From Candidatus Bathyarchaeota archaeon (GTDB lineage: Archaea > Thermoproteota > Bathyarchaeia > 40CM-2-53-6 > RBG-13-38-9), in NCBI GenBank assembly GCA_023144075.1, contig JAGLGJ010000008.1:1-16245 (forward strand): DNA of 16,245 nt, read 5' to 3'. The translations under genes were made by a program, and so were the position numbers. The notes below the pieces were generated by a model, which saw nothing but the letters and a program-made list of their open reading frames with translations, ran no database searches and was not told the DNA's origin. Positions 1-8,262 of this stretch are shown in pieces. The first letter of the stretch is position 1, and each line of letters starts with the position of its first letter.

Positions 1-14
1 ACTCCTTCATGATT

Positions 15-749
15 TCAACATGAAATATCGAATAATTTGCATGCATTATTGGTGGTAATATCTGCTAGTTTATCTATTGATATATTTTTAATTTTGGCCA
101 CCACATTCAAAACTTTTGTTACATCACTGGGTTCACTTGGAATACCTCCATACTTTACAGGTGTATCGGTTTCAAGTAATATAGACTCAACGGGGGTCAT
201 TTCTATTGCATTTCTATGTTTTGGGCTATGCCAAACAGCTGGTGTAGCAGATATAAAATAGCCATTATCTAATATTTTCTTTAAAACTTCGTTTGGACCA
301 CTATACCAATGAAAAACGGCTTTACTAATTCCTATAGTCTGAACAAGAGAGAAAACATCATCCCATGCTTTGCGTGAATGTAAGGAAACAGGTTTTCCAA
401 TTTTTTTTGAAATTTGTAACATATTTTCAAAAATTTCTTTCTGTTTAGTTTTACTGATGTCATATTGATAATCCAAACCAATTTCACCTATCGCAACACA
501 ATGATCAATATTAGAAATTATTTGTGTGATTGCTGTTTTAATATCTGTTTCTGCTTCTATAGGATGTATCCCAATAGACGGATAAATGAACCCATTATAT
601 TTTGATGCTAATGAAAGAATATCAGCATTTGATTTTATACTTGAACCAACTGCAATTATTGCAACGACATTATTCATTTTCGCTCTTTGAATAACATTAT
701 CGAGATCATGAATCTCTTCTATATGAGCATGTGTATCAATCAATTTCAT
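15..749 (-). CDS. TatD-family metal-dependent hydrolase (putative DNase)
   Basis: A 244-residue TIM-barrel hydrolase of the amidohydrolase superfamily. The TatD metal ligands are visible in order: DTHAHI at the N-terminus (His7, His9), GIHP (His62), GEIGLDY (Glu89), LHSR (His124), FHWYSG (His147) and ETDTP (Asp195). Family members are Mg/Mn-dependent 3'-5' exonucleases or deoxyribonucleases; the true substrate in archaea is mostly untested, so DNase is inferred from the family. The length is slightly below the usual 250-265 residues, but all motifs are present. The start is ATG and the stop TGA. It begins 6 nt after the stop of the upstream minus-strand gene, so the two are probably cotranscribed. 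The last 14 bases of the window beyond its stop hold nothing recognisable. Confidence 0.9.
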   Translation of the reverse strand: MKLIDTHAHIEEIHDLDNVIQRAKMNNVVAIIAVGSSIKSNADILSLASKYNGFIYPSIGIHPIEAETDIKTAITQIISNIDHCVAIGEIGLDYQYDISKTKQKEIFENMLQISKKIGKPVSLHSRKAWDDVFSLVQTIGISKAVFHWYSGPNEVLKKILDNGYFISATPAVWHSPKHRNAIEMTPVESILLETDTPVKYGGIPSEPSDVTKVLNVVAKIKNISIDKLADITTNNACKLFDISC

Positions 750-755
750 ATTATT

Positions 756-1760
756 TCATCGATTTAATATTTCTACGGCGCTTGATACATCTTCATCTAA
801 TTCTTCTTCTGATCCGACACCAATCATACAAGATTTGATCTCAAGTTTGTGATAGATATATTCAAAGGCATTTGTTGGGCTTATTCTTCCACCAGCAAAA
901 GGCTTTATCGCTATTACAGGTTTTGTAGCATTCTTTATGGCATTTTCGCTTTCTTGTTGTGTTGGAAACATCATTACCCCCAATTTGTTTACTGGAGTTA
1001 TATATCCATCAAAATTTATTGAAGATGATTCAAGTATTGGTATTGTTGTTCCTGAATGATGACATCCAAGTAGACACTTATATCTGAAATTATTAGAAAT
1101 TAAATTAATTAAATTCCTCAGAAGATCTAAACGATTACACATAGCTAGAAAATCTGTTTCAGATCCAAGCTCAACATAAAGAATACTCACTTCATTTAAC
1201 TTCGATAAAATATCCTTTACAACTTCATAGTCTATTTGTAAATTATCGATCTCAAATGAATATGGAGAAATATTATTCAAATTCCATAAAAATTTTTCTT
1301 TCCAGTTTTCTCTTGCTTGTAGGACTGGGTCATTAAGATATCTTTCTAAAATTATTTTTTCTCCATATTTCTTTTCTATATTGTAATAAGTGATCCATCT
1401 TCTATAATCATCAATTTTCTTATTCTCCAACAGAATAGGAATTTTTAAACATAAAATTAATTTAATATCAATTCCAGTTTCCGATTTCATGTTATTAATC
1501 GCTTTAAGAAACTTTGATGCATGTGGGCCATCAGTATAAGTTGGAGCACTGAAGACATTTAGGCTATATTTTTCTATAGATCTTTTTAGAATCATTTCAA
1601 TGTTTTTTATATCAGAAAATTTTTTGTTATAATATATATTCTTTGAAGGTCCTTGATATGATTCACCTAAAAAAGGGAGATGACCGAGTATCAGTCTAGG
1701 AACTCTAACTTTACCTATACTAAATGTTGGTATTGGATGATCGATAACCAAGATTTTCAC
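756..1760 (-). CDS. Uncharacterised TIM-barrel-like protein, weak aldo/keto-reductase resemblance
   Basis: A 334-residue soluble protein that I cannot assign to a named family. The N-terminus (RLILGHLPFLG, about residues 22-32) and the C-terminal third (KPVIAIKPFAGG, then a final IGVGSEEELDEDV) resemble the strand/loop pattern at the end of aldo/keto-reductase-type TIM barrels, where the corresponding loops bind a cofactor phosphate. The aldo/keto-reductase catalytic Asp-Tyr-Lys-His set is not evident, so oxidoreductase activity should not be assumed. A CLLGCHHSG segment near residue 230 contains two Cys and two His and could be a metal or active site. The start is GTG. It is the first gene of a two-gene unit with the TatD-like hydrolase and is divergent from polC across 85 bp. 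Confidence 0.75.
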   Translation of the reverse strand: MKILVIDHPIPTFSIGKVRVPRLILGHLPFLGESYQGPSKNIYYNKKFSDIKNIEMILKRSIEKYSLNVFSAPTYTDGPHASKFLKAINNMKSETGIDIKLILCLKIPILLENKKIDDYRRWITYYNIEKKYGEKIILERYLNDPVLQARENWKEKFLWNLNNISPYSFEIDNLQIDYEVVKDILSKLNEVSILYVELGSETDFLAMCNRLDLLRNLINLISNNFRYKCLLGCHHSGTTIPILESSSINFDGYITPVNKLGVMMFPTQQESENAIKNATKPVIAIKPFAGGRISPTNAFEYIYHKLEIKSCMIGVGSEEELDEDVSSAVEILNR

Positions 1761-1782
1761 TCTAATTGAAGGATGATTTCAT

Positions 1783-1792
1783 TTTTAAATTT
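1783..1792. promoter_or_regulatory. Shared AT-rich divergent promoter element
   Basis: TTTTTAAATTT lies at 1783-1792, about midway in the 85-bp gap between the minus-strand GTG at 1760 and the polC TTG at 1846. On the minus strand it places a TATA-like TTTAAAAA about 25-28 nt before the GTG, which fits a leaderless transcript. On the plus strand it would give a leader of about 30 nt carrying the polC ribosome binding site. This rests on spacing and composition only. Confidence 0.35.
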
Positions 1793-1830
1793 GAAGGCTA
1801 AATTTACTATCTGCTTTAATATACATAGTT

Positions 1831-1836
1831 TAGGAG
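1831..1836 (+). promoter_or_regulatory. Shine-Dalgarno site deciding the polC TTG start
   Basis: TAGGAG is followed, 9 nt later, by TTG at 1846. The first in-frame ATG (1858) is 21 nt from it, which is too far, so TTG is preferred. A similar GGAGCTC stands 8 nt before the alba ATG. Confidence 0.6.
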
Positions 1837-1845
1837 CTCACTCTT

Positions 1846-4800
1846 TTGAATTCTAAAATGATCTCACATCAAGATTATAGAGCTGAACTGAAAAAACAAT
1901 TTAATGAAGCTTTCTCGATTGCGCAACAGGCACATTCTCTCGGTTATGATCCTGAATCTGAACCTGAGTCCGTGTTAGCAGCTGATTTAGCCGAGAGAGT
2001 TGAGAAATCTGTAGGTCCAAATGGTGTTGCATCTAGGATAAGGGAACTGAGTAAAGATATTCCAAGAGAAGAAGTTGCTTTTAAAATAGCAGAAGAAATA
2101 GCGCAGACTTTTAGTAAGGTTGGTGAAGAATCAGCAGCAGACCAAGCTGTAAGAACGGCTTTAGCGATTCTTGGTGAAGGAGTTACTATTGCACCAATAC
2201 AAGGAATATCTAGTATCAAAATTAAGACAAATCCAGATCGAACAAAATATCTAGCAATTTACTTCGCTGGTCCCATAAGATCTGCTGGGGGAACAGAAAT
2301 GGCGTTGATTCTTGTTGTTGCAGATTATATCCAGCATCTGATTGGTTTAAACAAATACAAAGCTACTGAGATTGAAGCCAGAAGGTTCATAGAGGAACTT
2401 CGTCTATATGAAAGAGAAGTATCAAGATTTCAATTCAAAGTTTCTGATAAAGAGCTTTTCAATGCTATAATGAAGATCCCAGTTGAAGTTAATGGGGTAC
2501 AGACAGATCAAGTTGAGGTAGCTTCTTTTAGAAATCTTTCACGTATTGAAACTAATGGTGTTAGAGGTGGGGCGCTCAGAGTTATTAATGACGGTTTGAT
2601 AGGCAGAACCCAGAAAATGGCAAAGATAGTCGAAAAGCTTGGCATTAGCGGTTGGGGGTGGCTCAAGGATTTTGCTCCTAGAACTAAAGTAGCTGAAGAA
2701 GCAAGAGAATCCATGTATCTTGAAGATGTTGTTGGTGGTCGGCCGATATTCTCTCTACCATCAACTTCAGGTGGATTTCGGCTTCGTTATGGGAGAGCTA
2801 GAAATACTGGTTTGACCGCACTTGGTATTCATCCATCAACTATGCATATCCTAGGTGATTTCATAGCGACTGGTACGCAACTCCGTATAGAAAAACCTGG
2901 CAAGGCTGGAATTGCAGTCGCAGTAGACTCTATAGAACCTCCTATTGTTAAGTTATCAGATGGTTCAATTAAAAGGATAGATGACCCTAAACTTGCAAAA
3001 TCAATTTCCAAATCAATTGTAAACATATTGTTTCTAGGTGACATTCTGGTTTCCTTTGGTGAATTTGTTGAGAATAATAAGGCACTAGCACCCTCTGGTT
3101 TTGTTGAGGAATGGTGGGTTGTCCTTCTCAGTAATACAATTAAAGATAATAGTTTTGCAACTAAACTATTCAGTCAGTCAAAAATTGATAGGAAAAAAAT
3201 AAATTCTTTTTTGGATAATCCGCTTGTAAATATTCCAACTATTGATGAAGCCATTCATTTATCAAGGAATCTCTTAATTCCTCTTCATCCAATATACACT
3301 TACTTCTGGGATAACTTAACTGCTGATGAGGTAAATCAATTAAGACAAGGAATAATGAATTTTGATTTTAAAATTCAGGATTCAGGTGAATTAATTATAA
3401 GTAGGTTACATAGTGATGTGAAGAAACTTCTTGAGAAAGCAGGCGTCCCACATGAATTGGATGGTCAAAAAATTGTTGTTCCAAAAGGGAGGATATTATA
3501 TGAATGTCTGGGTTTGGAGCATAACTGGGATTCTCCTAAAGAGAATACCTTAGGTCATGATTATATTTCACAGATGTCAGGAATAGTGATTTTGCCCAAA
3601 GCACCATCATTCATAGGAGCTAGAATGGGTAGACCTGAGAAGGCTAAGCCTCGTGAAATGAGGCCAATTGTTCATACCCTTTTTCCAATAGGTCTCTCTG
3701 GGGGTTCCAGAAGGAATATTGTGGAGGCAGCAAAAAATAACACTATCATGTCAATAGATATAGAGAAAAGATTTTGTTCTACATGTAATGAATTTACACA
3801 TACTAATCTATGTATGAAATGTGGTAATAAAACCGTCTTACAGCGTTTTTGTACAAAATGTGGCAAGAGTTATGAGGTCAAGCAATGTCCTCAATGCAAT
3901 CTTGAGACTGTGACACATGAGAAACGCCCAATCAATATTAGGTCACTACTGGAGTTGGCTACAAAAAGATTGGGCATGTCTGCACCACCAGATGTCGTCA
4001 AGGGTGTAAGAGGAATGACAAGTGATACCAAGAAACCTGAACTTTTGGAAAAGGGTTTGTTGCGTGCAAAATACGATTTATCTATGTTCAAAGATGGCAC
4101 TATTAGATTTGATATCACAAATGCACCACTAACACATTTCAAACCTATAGAGATTGGTTTATCTCTCGATCGCTTACAGCAGTTAGGGTACAAATATGAT
4201 CATTTTGGTAATTCAATATCTAATCCCGATCAGTTATGTCCTTTGATGATACAAGATATTATTATTCCAGAAAGCTGCGGTGAATATTTTGTTAGGATTG
4301 CTTCATTCATAGACGATTTATTAAAGAAAGTATACGATTTACCTTCATACTATAATATAAAAAAGAAAGATGATTTAATAGGTAAATTAGTTGTCGGTTT
4401 GTCTCCTCATACTTCAGTGGGTGTCATAGCTAGAGTTATAGGGTTCACCAAGGCAAGCGTTTGTCTTGCACATCCTTTTTGGCATGCAGCCAAACGACGT
4501 GATTGTGATGGTGATGAAGACGCAGTCATACTATTAATGGATGTCTTACTGAACTTCTCAAGGAGTTTTCTTCCAACTAGAATAGGGGGATTGATGGATG
4601 CACCACTTTTATTATCTCTTTTCGTTAATCCCAATGAAGTCGCAAGACAAGCTTTCAATATTGAGGTTGTTGACAGATTCCCCTTGGAATTCTTCTCTGA
4701 AACCAAGAAAAAATCTGATTCAAAAAGTACTGCACAAATAGTTCCTACTATAGCAAGTCGCCTTGATACTCCAGAAATATATGCAAATACAGGATTTACA

Positions 4801-5259
4801 CATTTTACATCTAATATAAACCAAGGCAATCTTGTAAGTTCATACAAGACTCTTCCATCAATGTTAGAAAAAGTCGAGGAGCAATTGAAATTAGCTGATA
4901 AAATTAATGCTGTAAGTTCAAGAGAAGTTGCAATGAAAGTTCTATCAACACACCTAATGCGTGATATAATGGGTAACCTGAAAGCTTTTTCATCTCAAAG
5001 ATTTCGATGTTCAAGATGTAACATAAAATTCCGTAGAATACCTCTCAGTGGAGTATGCACAAGATGCGGATCAAAATTATATATGACTGTACATCGTGGT
5101 GCCATTGAAAAATATCTAAGCCTTGCAAAGAATCTAGTCAAGAATTATGAAATCGGACCCTACTATGAACAATGGCTGAAAATGATATCTGATGAGATAA
5201 ATTCCCTATTTCACGAGAAAGAGGTTGAAAGACAACCTGAGCTTATGGATTTCATATAG
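1846..5259 (+). CDS. polC: DNA polymerase II (family D) large subunit DP2
   Basis: An 1137-residue catalytic subunit of the archaeal replicative polymerase PolD, which works with the small DP1 exonuclease subunit (not in this window). The catalytic loop DCDGDED lies at residues 886-892 in the context HAAKRRDCDGDEDAV. Asp888 and Asp890 match the metal-binding aspartates of the double-psi beta-barrel site (D956 and D958 in Pyrococcus abyssi). A zinc-binding cluster spans residues 644-684 (several CxxC pairs), and a second lies at 1055-1074 (C1055, C1058, C1071, C1074). The last eight residues, QPELMDFI, fit a PCNA-binding PIP box. No intein interrupts the catalytic loop, where DP2 inteins are sometimes found. 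The start is TTG, chosen from the ribosome binding site at 1831. The length is normal for the family. Confidence 0.97.
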   Translation: MNSKMISHQDYRAELKKQFNEAFSIAQQAHSLGYDPESEPESVLAADLAERVEKSVGPNGVASRIRELSKDIPREEVAFKIAEEIAQTFSKVGEESAADQAVRTALAILGEGVTIAPIQGISSIKIKTNPDRTKYLAIYFAGPIRSAGGTEMALILVVADYIQHLIGLNKYKATEIEARRFIEELRLYEREVSRFQFKVSDKELFNAIMKIPVEVNGVQTDQVEVASFRNLSRIETNGVRGGALRVINDGLIGRTQKMAKIVEKLGISGWGWLKDFAPRTKVAEEARESMYLEDVVGGRPIFSLPSTSGGFRLRYGRARNTGLTALGIHPSTMHILGDFIATGTQLRIEKPGKAGIAVAVDSIEPPIVKLSDGSIKRIDDPKLAKSISKSIVNILFLGDILVSFGEFVENNKALAPSGFVEEWWVVLLSNTIKDNSFATKLFSQSKIDRKKINSFLDNPLVNIPTIDEAIHLSRNLLIPLHPIYTYFWDNLTADEVNQLRQGIMNFDFKIQDSGELIISRLHSDVKKLLEKAGVPHELDGQKIVVPKGRILYECLGLEHNWDSPKENTLGHDYISQMSGIVILPKAPSFIGARMGRPEKAKPREMRPIVHTLFPIGLSGGSRRNIVEAAKNNTIMSIDIEKRFCSTCNEFTHTNLCMKCGNKTVLQRFCTKCGKSYEVKQCPQCNLETVTHEKRPINIRSLLELATKRLGMSAPPDVVKGVRGMTSDTKKPELLEKGLLRAKYDLSMFKDGTIRFDITNAPLTHFKPIEIGLSLDRLQQLGYKYDHFGNSISNPDQLCPLMIQDIIIPESCGEYFVRIASFIDDLLKKVYDLPSYYNIKKKDDLIGKLVVGLSPHTSVGVIARVIGFTKASVCLAHPFWHAAKRRDCDGDEDAVILLMDVLLNFSRSFLPTRIGGLMDAPLLLSLFVNPNEVARQAFNIEVVDRFPLEFFSETKKKSDSKSTAQIVPTIASRLDTPEIYANTGFTHFTSNINQGNLVSSYKTLPSMLEKVEEQLKLADKINAVSSREVAMKVLSTHLMRDIMGNLKAFSSQRFRCSRCNIKFRRIPLSGVCTRCGSKLYMTVHRGAIEKYLSLAKNLVKNYEIGPYYEQWLKMISDEINSLFHEKEVERQPELMDFI

Positions 5260-5271
5260 TGAAAATTTCTA

Positions 5272-5538
5272 ATGACATTCAAAGGATTTCATCCCAAAGC
5301 ATATTTGAAAAGTAAAAGGAACGTGAGTACTGGACTACGTACACGTACATTAATTATCGAAGTCATAAGTAAGAAACCATCACAAATCAAAAGAATAGCA
5401 AATGAAACACAACTATCTTACCGTTCAATCGTCTATCATGTAAAAATATTGAGAAAAGAGAATATTATAACCTCAAACACTATAAAGAAACCTTCAGTTT
5501 GGAAACTAACACGATTTGGACAACAAAAATTAGAATAA
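5272..5538 (+). CDS. Small winged-helix DNA-binding protein (ArsR-like)
   Basis: An 88-residue basic protein. The middle and C-terminus read as a winged helix-turn-helix: an IKRIANET helix, a turn, then the recognition helix around SYRSIVYHVKIL (about residues 49-60), followed by the wing (ENIITSNTIKKPSVWKLT) and the closing RFGQQKLE helix. This is the pattern of archaeal ArsR/MarR-type regulators. It starts 12 nt after the polC stop and is probably translated from the polC transcript. An in-frame TGA at 5260 makes ATG 5272 the earliest ATG possible. There are no cysteines, so metal sensing of the classical ArsR kind is unlikely. Its target is unknown; control of the polC unit is only a guess from position. 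Confidence 0.8.
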   Translation: MTFKGFHPKAYLKSKRNVSTGLRTRTLIIEVISKKPSQIKRIANETQLSYRSIVYHVKILRKENIITSNTIKKPSVWKLTRFGQQKLE

Positions 5539-5551
5539 AATAAACACATTC

Positions 5552-5567
5552 AAATAAATTTTTATTT
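5552..5567. terminator. AT-only inverted repeat between convergent genes
   Basis: AAATAAATTTTTATTT is a perfect 7-bp inverted repeat with a 2-nt centre and a run of five T. It lies 13 nt after the winged-helix gene, in the 140-bp gap that faces the C45-like gene. A T-rich transcription stop is the simplest reading. The rest of the gap is AT-rich, with no other signal seen. Confidence 0.35.
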
Positions 5568-5678
5568 AAATGCTAAATATTAATATATAATTTTATACAA
5601 TAAGTGATCAAACATGCAAGTTATCTTTTCGACTTATTTCTAAATTTATAAACATAAATTTGTTAATCAAGTAAAAAA

Positions 5679-6767
5679 TTATGATTTGATATTAACAGAT
5701 TTATAGGGAACTTGACATGGAGGCCCCTCAGTCATATACATTCTTCCTTGTTTAAGATTCATAACAACTGATGTTATTGTTTCAAATTGGTCATCTGGAT
5801 GAAACCTTGGATCAGGATGTCTACATATTGAATTTGGATAATCAAAGTGGTCACTAGCTACATTTCTTATCGCACTAACATTCAATTTCTTTTTCTTCAG
5901 AAGTAGACGTCTTATTCTATTCCACCTGATTGGAGAATCTGAAAAAATTGTTTTCCCTAGATCTTTTACATTTGCATCAGATGAAATAAAGTTGTTAGAA
6001 TGTGTTAGTATTCCATTCTCTGGGTGTAATATTCCAATGTCTTCTGGGGTAACTTCAAGGTCTATGGCTTCTCCTTCTGCATGTGCAATCATGTAGTTAA
6101 TTGATGCCGCTCTTTTTGCTTTAGCCACAGCATATATCGCATCTCTTATTGTTCCTGAATTTAATATTTTTCGTGATACTACTGAAACTAATGGGACACC
6201 AGGAGAGACTCTGTCTCTATTAGATAATAACGCGTTAATGCATACACCCAATCCATGTGAATTAAGTCCTTTATGGCCTACAGTTCCAGCTTCAACATGT
6301 GTCAAAATATTGGGTTTCTTTTCATTCTGTTTTATTTTAAGAAGTACACAGGTTTCTTTAAATTTGCTTCTGAAATCCCAATTCTGACCTAATATCATTA
6401 CATTTGTCGACTTTGCATCAGGTGTAACTGCGAAAGAAGTGCATTCAGAATAAGATTTCCCAGATAAGGGAGTCATAGTAAATTCATATCTTGCATTAAG
6501 TGCAACTATTTCTCCTACTGATCTTCCTGCTCCAGCTGCTATACCTTCTATTTCTTCCATTATGTCTTCGTCATAATCTCTGATAATTGGTATCCAATTT
6601 GAGGCATCTTCCTTTACTTTTTCCCAATCGATTTTAGCAAATCTTTTGAATTGAATTTGGTAAGTCTCAATATTTCTTATAATTAAGTCCTTAGCTTGAG
6701 TTCCATATTGAAATCCTATGTCTGATGGCGAACCTTCAACCGAAATAATTCTTGTAGATAATTTCAT
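5679..6767 (-). CDS. C45-family / acyl-CoA:6-APA acyltransferase-like Ntn hydrolase
   Basis: A 362-residue protein with the hallmarks of the peptidase C45 / acyltransferase (AAT) family: an N-terminal GxxGxxYG-like stretch (SPSDIGFQYGTQAK), a helical region with EEIEGIAAGAG (residues 71-81), then SECTSFAV with Cys109 as the presumed nucleophile, GQNWDF about 25 residues later, and GLNSHGLGVCINAL. In this family autocleavage before the Cys exposes it as the N-terminal nucleophile, and the enzyme then cleaves or makes amides. The residue before Cys109 is Glu rather than the Gly of the fungal enzyme. No signal peptide is seen. It stands alone, convergent to the polC unit and divergent from Sec61-beta. 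The substrate cannot be read from the sequence; acylamino acid or peptide amides are plausible. Confidence 0.85.
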   Translation of the reverse strand: MKLSTRIISVEGSPSDIGFQYGTQAKDLIIRNIETYQIQFKRFAKIDWEKVKEDASNWIPIIRDYDEDIMEEIEGIAAGAGRSVGEIVALNARYEFTMTPLSGKSYSECTSFAVTPDAKSTNVMILGQNWDFRSKFKETCVLLKIKQNEKKPNILTHVEAGTVGHKGLNSHGLGVCINALLSNRDRVSPGVPLVSVVSRKILNSGTIRDAIYAVAKAKRAASINYMIAHAEGEAIDLEVTPEDIGILHPENGILTHSNNFISSDANVKDLGKTIFSDSPIRWNRIRRLLLKKKKLNVSAIRNVASDHFDYPNSICRHPDPRFHPDDQFETITSVVMNLKQGRMYMTEGPPCQVPYKSVNIKS

Positions 6768-6796
6768 GGAAAACTTCTTCCCTATGTACTATACAC

Positions 6797-6802
6797 TTAA
6801 AG
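6797..6802 (-). promoter_or_regulatory. Candidate TATA box for the C45-like gene
   Basis: On the minus strand TTTAAG lies about 30 nt upstream of the ATG at 6767, predicting a leader of only a few nucleotides. Weak evidence, by spacing only. Confidence 0.3.
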
Positions 6803-6861
6803 TCATGGAAATAATACTCCATACGTTAAACCTATTGGTGTCAATTAAAGAAGGATCTAAA

Positions 6862-6867
6862 TTTAAA
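6862..6867 (+). promoter_or_regulatory. Candidate TATA box for Sec61-beta
   Basis: TTTAAA, preceded by purine/AT sequence, would start transcription near 6890. That leaves about 20 nt of leader containing the GGTGA ribosome binding site at 6899-6903. Confidence 0.4.
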
Positions 6868-6898
6868 AGCATGATTAATATCAGCTTTAATATTGTAT

Positions 6899-6903
6899 GG
6901 TGA
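6899..6903 (+). promoter_or_regulatory. Shine-Dalgarno GGTGA deciding the Sec61-beta TTG start
   Basis: GGTGA, a core archaeal anti-SD complement, stands 6 nt before TTG at 6910. The alternative ATG at 6922 is 18 nt away. TTG is therefore preferred, although both give nearly the same protein because MSGR is repeated. Confidence 0.6.
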
Positions 6904-6909
6904 AGATAT

Positions 6910-7098
6910 TTGAGTGGCCGTATGAGTGGACGCCAAAAAAAGAGAAAACGAGAGGCACCTATGCCCGCTGCCAGTGCTGGTCTTTTACGTTTCTTTGAAG
7001 AAGAGACCGCCGGTATAAAATTGAGACCAGAAATCGTAATTATTTTAGGAATAGTATTAATAGCAGTAAGTCTGATGGCTCATTCCGCATTCAAGTAA
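6910..7098 (+). CDS. secG: Preprotein translocase subunit Sec61-beta / SecG
   Basis: A 62-residue tail-anchored membrane protein and the small third subunit of the archaeal SecYE-beta channel. The order is typical: a basic cytosolic N-terminus with KKRKRE (residues 10-15), a PMPAASAGLLRFFEEE segment, then GIKLRPEIV leading into one transmembrane helix at about 41-58, ending a few residues later. The AGLLRFFEEE...KLRPE signature is that of archaeal Sec61-beta. The first eight residues are a tandem MSGRMSGR, so either TTG 6910 or ATG 6922 could serve; the GGTGA site favours TTG. It is convergent with the beta-CASP nuclease gene, with only 9 bp between the stops. Confidence 0.95.
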   Translation: MSGRMSGRQKKRKREAPMPAASAGLLRFFEEETAGIKLRPEIVIILGIVLIAVSLMAHSAFK

Positions 7099-7107
7099 AT
7101 ATTCATT

Positions 7108-8100
7108 CTAATTGAAATATGGTAACGTCTTCTGCGCTAATGGCGGCAGAGGTCTACTTTTTATTCCCAATCTCTTTCTAAGAATATTTGAAAATATATC
7201 AGTAAAACCCGTGAAATTATAAACAGTCTTGGCTTTGCTATCTTTTACAAACTTAACAAGTTGATTGAAATCTGCATGACTACTTAGAGGAAATGCTGCA
7301 GTTTTCCTTGAGTTCATTTTTATTGCCCAACCCATCACGATGGCTCTCGCCGATTTTTTAGAATTTAGTTCTTTAGATCTAGACATTATATAGACTGAAG
7401 ATTTCCTATCTATTTCTGAGCTTATCTCATCATATACAAGATCAATATTACTTTCTGAGTAAATTTTGTTAACCTTTGATATTCTGTTACTTGTTAGAAC
7501 ATTCAAGTTAGTATAAACATTAAATATTTTTACAAGTTCCTGTGCTTTTCCAGCAGTATATGATCGAAATACTGGGGTTAATCCTTTTTTAATTTCATTT
7601 AAAGTCCATTGAACAATATTTGCGTAGATATTTTCTCTATCTGGAAAGGTGTACGATGGTTCACCATATGTTGCTTCCATAACAAGAGTATCACATTCTA
7701 CATTTTCTGCTCTTCTTGTTGTGAGAGTATCCAGATAATTAATGTCGCCAGTGTATAGAATCGAAGTATCTGGTAATGTTATAAGGAATTGTGTTGACCC
7801 TAACATATGTCCTGCATTCAAAGGCATGACTTTAATATTTCCAATCTCTATAGTCTGATTAAATTTAATATCATTAAAGTTGACTACTGACTTTCCATAG
7901 ATGCTTTCAAATATCTTTCTTGTCTCAGGTGTAGAATATTTTCGTGCTTTACTTTTCAGTCCAATAAAATGGTCGGCATGAGCATGAGAGATGAAAATAT
8001 TGGAATATTTTGCTGGAATGTTTGTTGAATCTGGATCGAAGATCAGTTGATGTTCAGGTGTTCTTACTATGAAACCTTTAGACCAACCAAGCTCAACCAT
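7108..8100 (-). CDS. Metallo-beta-lactamase / beta-CASP nuclease, RNA 3'-end processing type
   Basis: A 330-residue member of the CPSF/YSH1-like group (COG1236 type). The zinc-binding motifs are present in order: HAHADH (residues 39-44), GHMLGS (His98), YTGDIN (Asp119), EATYGEP (motif A of beta-CASP, Glu142) and SSHADF (His275). A reduced beta-CASP region lies between about 150 and 260. Relatives cut or trim RNA or, in the SNM1/Artemis branch, DNA. The protein is shorter than the KH-domain aCPSF1 termination factor (over 600 residues) and has no KH domains, so it is not that enzyme; the RNA substrate is inferred. The start is ATG, and on the minus strand a TTAAAATA box at 8129-8136 predicts an almost leaderless transcript. 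It is divergent from alba. Confidence 0.9.
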   Translation of the reverse strand: MVELGWSKGFIVRTPEHQLIFDPDSTNIPAKYSNIFISHAHADHFIGLKSKARKYSTPETRKIFESIYGKSVVNFNDIKFNQTIEIGNIKVMPLNAGHMLGSTQFLITLPDTSILYTGDINYLDTLTTRRAENVECDTLVMEATYGEPSYTFPDRENIYANIVQWTLNEIKKGLTPVFRSYTAGKAQELVKIFNVYTNLNVLTSNRISKVNKIYSESNIDLVYDEISSEIDRKSSVYIMSRSKELNSKKSARAIVMGWAIKMNSRKTAAFPLSSHADFNQLVKFVKDSKAKTVYNFTGFTDIFSNILRKRLGIKSRPLPPLAQKTLPYFN

Positions 8101-8128
8101 GTTGATACAACTCGCAATTAATTCGATC

Positions 8129-8136
8129 TATTTTAA
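8129..8136 (-). promoter_or_regulatory. TATA box for the beta-CASP nuclease gene
   Basis: On the minus strand TTAAAATA is centred about 33 nt before the ATG at 8100, which predicts a leader of about 6 nt. It sits in the 162-bp divergent gap shared with alba. Another possible box for alba, TTTAT at 8216-8220, is weaker. Confidence 0.45.
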
Positions 8137-8262
8137 CCCTTGAATAATAATCCTTCAATTTTCATAGTTATTTTATTATTAAGGTATACATAGCAGGAAA
8201 CTTAATTTTGTTAGATTTATGCATACTAAAAGTATGGGGAGCCAAGTACTGGAGCTCTTACC

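Noticed and set aside
4495..4530. Intein at the DP2 catalytic loop
   Set aside because: The host sequence runs through the DCDGDED loop without interruption and the protein has normal length.
4407..4847. 146-codon minus-strand frame inside polC
   Set aside because: It is antisense to the strongly conserved catalytic region of DP2 and resembles no protein; a shadow of the real gene.
6718..6903. 61-codon plus-strand frame before Sec61-beta
   Set aside because: It begins inside the C45-like gene on the other strand and runs through the promoter region of Sec61-beta; its composition is that of AT-rich noncoding DNA.
1764..8160. Near-identical 15-mer (14 of 15) in two divergent gaps: AATTGAAGGATGATT at 1764-1778 and, inverted, at 8146-8160
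   Set aside because: In AT-rich DNA of this length many such pairs are expected by chance, and the spacing to the genes differs between the two sites.
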